From Didymodactylos carnosus (Eukaryota; Rotifera; Eurotatoria; Philodinida; Philodinidae), in the NCBI GenBank assembly GCA_905250885.1, contig CAJNOQ010000955.1, positions 1 to 38,433 of the forward strand: a DNA stretch of 38,433 nucleotides. The letters are read 5' to 3'. The first letter of the stretch is position 1. Every line of letters begins with the position of its first letter. Position numbers and translations under genes: made by a program. Under the pieces are notes generated by a model. That model did no database searches, had not been told where the DNA came from, and was given only the letters and a program-made list of their open reading frames with translations. Positions 35,542 to 38,433 of this stretch are shown here, piece after piece.

Positions 35542-35704
35542 CATTCTCGAAAAATATTCTTTCTTCCTCACCCCTTTCGATGATGTTATTCTCCGTTTCA
35601 AACGTGTACGGTGGTTTGAGAAGCATATACAATAAAGTTAACAATAAAACACCTAATAACGTAAGAGATAGCCACCAAAAGATTAAGCATGTTTTAAAAG
35701 CAAC
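35542..35704 (-). CDS. Putative transmembrane exon of the EGF/propeller gene
   Basis: The ORF opens after a CATAG acceptor and ends at a good donor (AATG|GTAAGA). It encodes a strong single membrane helix (FWWLSLTLLGVLLLTLLYML) followed by an acidic stretch (ENNIIERGEEERIFFENG). Orientation, distance (a 41-nt gap to the next exon) and logic fit the N-terminus of the downstream gene. However, the donor is phase 1 while the downstream exon needs phase 2 (or phase 0 with the alternative acceptor), so the junction is unresolved. A frame error, a missed splice site or a separate gene could explain this. Confidence 0.4.
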
Positions 35705-35941
35705 CTATGGAACATATATTTAAACAGTTTTCATGAAATAATGACATTTAACACAATAATTACCGATAACTGATGACGGATTTTCCGACTATTTGTACTG
35801 CACAAGCTAAAAATAGTACACTTTGCATATTGATCAACAATTCATATTTATTGTTCAAATGTTAATACTCTTGAAGTGGTTTTGTAGAACACAGATAACC
35901 TGAATTAAATTGTTCAGCTTACAGATGTTTTAGAGTATTTG

Positions 35942-36373
35942 CAACTTGATGAAAAGTGCTTGACAATGAGAAAAGCTGCGAATTTTTGAGCTTAAATTGA
36001 AGTGTAACCGTTCAAAATCATCCTTTAAGCAAAATGAATATGATATTCATGATCAGCATGAAAAACTGTATCGGAAGATCTGTTATCCAAAGCTAAAGCA
36101 AGCACAACAAAAATTTTCATTCAAATTTTGTGTTTACTCCCTCCCCTTCAAGCGCTCTGCAAAATTTCTTCTCAGGACCACGAAAGGGAGTTTCTCAACC
36201 GGAAGGTGCTTTGGACAAAATGTATGTCACTCGGATCCATTTTTCATGCTGATCATGAATTTAACATTGATTTTGCTTAAAAGGTGATTTTGAACAATTA
36301 CACTTCAATTTTGAGCTAAAAAATTTGCAGCTTTTCTGGGATTTTCTCATTATCAAGTGCTTTTCTTCAAGTT
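35942..36373. mobile_element. Foldback / inverted-repeat element, ~125-bp arms
   Basis: The arms 35942-36065 and ~36241-36373 are imperfect reverse complements; both contain AACTTGA(T/A)GAAAAG, GAAGTGTAA, AAGCAAAAT and CATGATCAGCATGAAAA. The spacer is ~175 bp. The ORF 35997-36287 across it is a by-product. No obvious target duplication. Confidence 0.7.
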
Positions 36374-37566
36374 CGTACGGAATTTACTCAATAAACTATA
36401 CATATTCTGAAAGCTGACAAGAGTTGCTACCATTTAGTGGAAGAATTGAAGTGAAGAAAGTCTTCTGTCATTTCGAAAAATTAAGCAACAGTGCGATCCA
36501 TGACATCTCTTTTTTTTTCACCCATGTCAGAGTATTTCTTAAAACCTTTTGCTACCAAATCCTTCGATAAATAAGTTATATAGATATTTCAAAAAGTACT
36601 TTAAAATCTCTATCGATTTATGCATAGTTTATTATAAGTATGCTTCGTCTTCATTATGAAATTAATTAATTACATACGACATGCGTAATGATCATGAAAA
36701 AATCCAACTTCTCGTGGCTCCTTCTGCTATATCAATCATTTTATTACAAAAAGGACAAAACTAGTTGTAGTTACTATGATAATATTCTTTTTCTATTTTA
36801 TACGAAAAACTCTGAAAAATATCGGTGAACGAATATTCATAAGAAACCGTTACGCTTCCTTCTCGATTTTCAGATCGCTTAAAAAATTTCGAGTCCAAAA
36901 ATGCTGGAACAGTTAGAAAAGTAAAAACTGTTAACTTCGCATCCTTCAAATTTATAAAGATTTTCTAGAAATCTGTTTGTGAGTTAAAGATGACTTCATA
37001 GTTGTTGTGCGTTCTGGATGTTTAATTTAGTATCAGATCTCACTCTGAACTTTCCAAGTGATTTGGTTCGATTTTGAGAGACATCTGGCATTTATATTTA
37101 TGGGTAACTTTTAAAGTATCTGTGCCAAAACTCAGATTCACTAAGTTTTCTATCTTTCTTTTGATACAAGGCTGGCTACCAGATTCATAATGATGAATAA
37201 TCTAGGTTACATTTACTTTCGAGGCCATTTGATAGGAGTCATGTGGCAATCTCAGCAAAACTGATCCTCTAAACTTGAAGCAACTTAAGAAGGCTAAATC
37301 AGGCTATTTAAGATAGTTCATTTTGCAGAAATTTGATGATCTTTAAAATGATATGTAGTAAGAAAATATTTTTTCTTGTTTGGGGGAAAAGAACGAGCTG
37401 CAGAAGTGAAGACTATCTATTAACGGGGTCTACGAAAGATGTTACGAAAGAAACTTGCGCACGGATAGGTTACGCACGCAATAACAAATTCTTATTTTAT
37501 ATTTATACTTATTACAAAATTCTAATACTTTTAATTACCATTATGGTTTATATACATGTAATTCTA
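36374..37566. other. Region without a recognisable gene
   Basis: AT-rich. The 105-codon plus-strand ORF at 37333-37650 runs into the direct repeat and has a hydrophobic, low-complexity I/L/Y-rich end with no motif, so it is probably chance. Confidence 0.45.
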
Positions 37567-37693
37567 CTAGTGTTTATAAGTGAAATGAAAATATTGTATT
37601 ATAGAATAATATTATATGCTATTGCGGTGATTTGGTTAATAATATTCTGATGGGAATTAGAAACAAGGCTGAATAACCGTTTATCTAGATGTT
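37567..37693. repeat. 127-bp direct repeat, copy 1
   Basis: Identical by eye to 38307-38433 (starts CTAGTGTTTATAAGTG, ends TTTATCTAGATGTT), offset 740 bp. The second copy is cut by the window edge, so the true repeat may be longer. Confidence 0.95.
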
Positions 37694-38034
37694 GATACTT
37701 TTTCTTTTTTGAAATTTGTTCGCCGGCATTGATTCGTGGTATTTGAGTATGCATATGGGAATCTTCCTCTAAAATTAGTTTTTCGATAAACTTCTACAGA
37801 GTGGGATGTGAACATTGAAAAGCGCGTCTTGAAAAAGAAAAGTGTTCCTGAAAAGAAAGCAGATTTTAGGTTTATATTTTTCATCGGTTCAATCATCAGA
37901 GACACCAAATTATAAACAGATAAATAGTCATATTATCCGATAAATTAATTAATTGTAATAATTAGCTGTCTTACCTTTACTGATGCTTTAATCCCATTAA
38001 AATAAGGTTGTTCTAAGAACAAAACAGTTACAAG

Positions 38035-38043
38035 TATATAAGC
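38035..38043 (+). promoter_or_regulatory. TATA-like element upstream of the FLYWCH ORF
   Basis: GTATATAAG lies about 47 bp before the ATG at 38090, leaving room for a short 5' leader. Confidence 0.45.
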
Positions 38044-38089
38044 ATGCGTATTCGCTATCGGAATTATTGCCTATCAATTATATTCAAAC

Positions 38090-38290
38090 ATGTCTACTCC
38101 TGTCGAATTCACCAATATCACAAAAGGTCGTCCTTTGATGGTACTAGACGGTTACTCATACATTCAAGATCGTCAAATCGACGAAAAATATAAACCTAAA
38201 ATCTGCTTTCTTTTCACGAACACTTTTCTTTTTCAAGACGCGCTTTTCAATGTTCACATCTCACTCTGCAGAAGTTTATCGAAAAACTAA
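38090..38290 (+). CDS. FLYWCH zinc-finger gene 5' end, truncated or altered
   Basis: From ATG 38090 the protein starts MSTPVEFTNITKGRPLMVLD, then GYSYIQDR: the F-x5-GRP(L)-x4-DGY-x-Y pattern of the first half of a FLYWCH zinc finger, a DNA- or protein-binding module common in transposon-derived and rotifer proteins. The expected WxC and His ligands do not follow. Instead, from about codon 32 the frame enters the inverted-repeat arm and stops at 38290. Either a splice donor near the arm boundary was missed or the gene was truncated by the inverted duplication. The mirrored left arm, read on the minus strand, carries an acceptor and an open frame (37681-37860) that could be the missing downstream exon in the wrong orientation. 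Confidence 0.5.
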   Translation: MSTPVEFTNITKGRPLMVLDGYSYIQDRQIDEKYKPKICFLFTNTFLFQDALFNVHISLCRSLSKN

Positions 38291-38306
38291 TTTTAGAGGA
38301 AGATTC

Positions 38307-38433
38307 CTAGTGTTTATAAGTGAAATGAAAATATTGTATTATAGAATAATATTATATGCTATTGCGGTGATTTGGTTAATAATATTCTGATGGGAATTAG
38401 AAACAAGGCTGAATAACCGTTTATCTAGATGTT
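38307..38433. repeat. 127-bp direct repeat, copy 2 (reaches window edge)
   Basis: Second copy of 37567-37693. It begins immediately at the outer end of the right inverted-repeat arm and continues to the last base of the window. Confidence 0.95.

Larger units (their letters stand above)
37760..38307. repeat. Inverted repeat, ~127-bp arms around the FLYWCH start
   Basis: The arms 37760-37886 and 38180-38307 are reverse complements with about four differences; both contain TTAGTTTTTCGATAAACTTC and CATTGAAAAGCGCGTCTTG. One difference turns a good splice acceptor (TTTCTTTTCAG on the minus strand of the left arm) into TTCTTTTCAC in the right arm. The spacer holds a TATA element and the ATG of the FLYWCH ORF. 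Confidence 0.85.

Noticed and set aside
37333-37650. 105-codon ORF as a membrane protein gene
   Set aside because: The hydrophobic end is the AT-rich direct repeat read in one frame; no splice or promoter context.

Overview
The window looks like a nuclear contig from a small-genome invertebrate, most likely a bdelloid rotifer. It is AT-rich and has many short GT-AG introns (about 47-90 nt). Its gene families are ones that are abundant in rotifers (Mab-21 nucleotidyltransferase, F-box/LRR fragment, FLYWCH finger, EGF plus propeller-like protein), and it carries many foldback elements and one long palindrome. The taxonomic call is an inference from gene style, not from a marker gene.

Layout. 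361-1663 (+) is IBA57, the mitochondrial Fe-S assembly factor, in two exons. Convergent to it, 2649-5284 (-) is a seven-exon orphan gene whose 692-residue product I do not recognise. 5285-8440 holds a ~890-bp palindrome with ~98% identical arms and, abutting it, a ~1.18-kb TA-flanked terminal-inverted-repeat element. A broken F-box/LRR-like fragment follows (8306-8701).

8936-19281 (-) is the most interesting part. It is an unbroken chain of same-strand exons encoding, in order, a Mab-21/cGAS-like nucleotidyltransferase with a complete acidic triad, a ~233-residue linker, a WW-type region, and a HECT N-lobe that ends without a recognisable catalytic C-lobe. All splice phases agree, but the 3' part of the Mab-21 exon changes frame. 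It is therefore either a Mab-21-WW-HECT fusion gene, two adjacent genes, or a decaying copy. Two of its introns are very long (about 2.0 and 3.9 kb), and the longer is packed with foldback elements.

19282-22853 has no recognisable gene. 22854-25982 (-) is a complete 12-exon secreted animal haem peroxidase (768 aa) with one GC-AG intron. 26000-31290 is gene-poor; it has a foldback whose loop carries a tRNA-derived Pol III unit with terminators, then a field of AGATCTT-rich repeats. 31290-34388 has only unassigned ORFs. 34389-35704 (-) encodes an EGF-like plus propeller-like protein, probably membrane-anchored. 35942-36373 is a small foldback element. The right edge (37567-38433) has a 127-bp exact direct repeat enclosing an inverted repeat and the promoter and first codons of a FLYWCH-finger gene.

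The neighbouring genes do not form one pathway. The coherent question posed by the window is whether the nucleotidyltransferase and the WW-HECT part are one protein.
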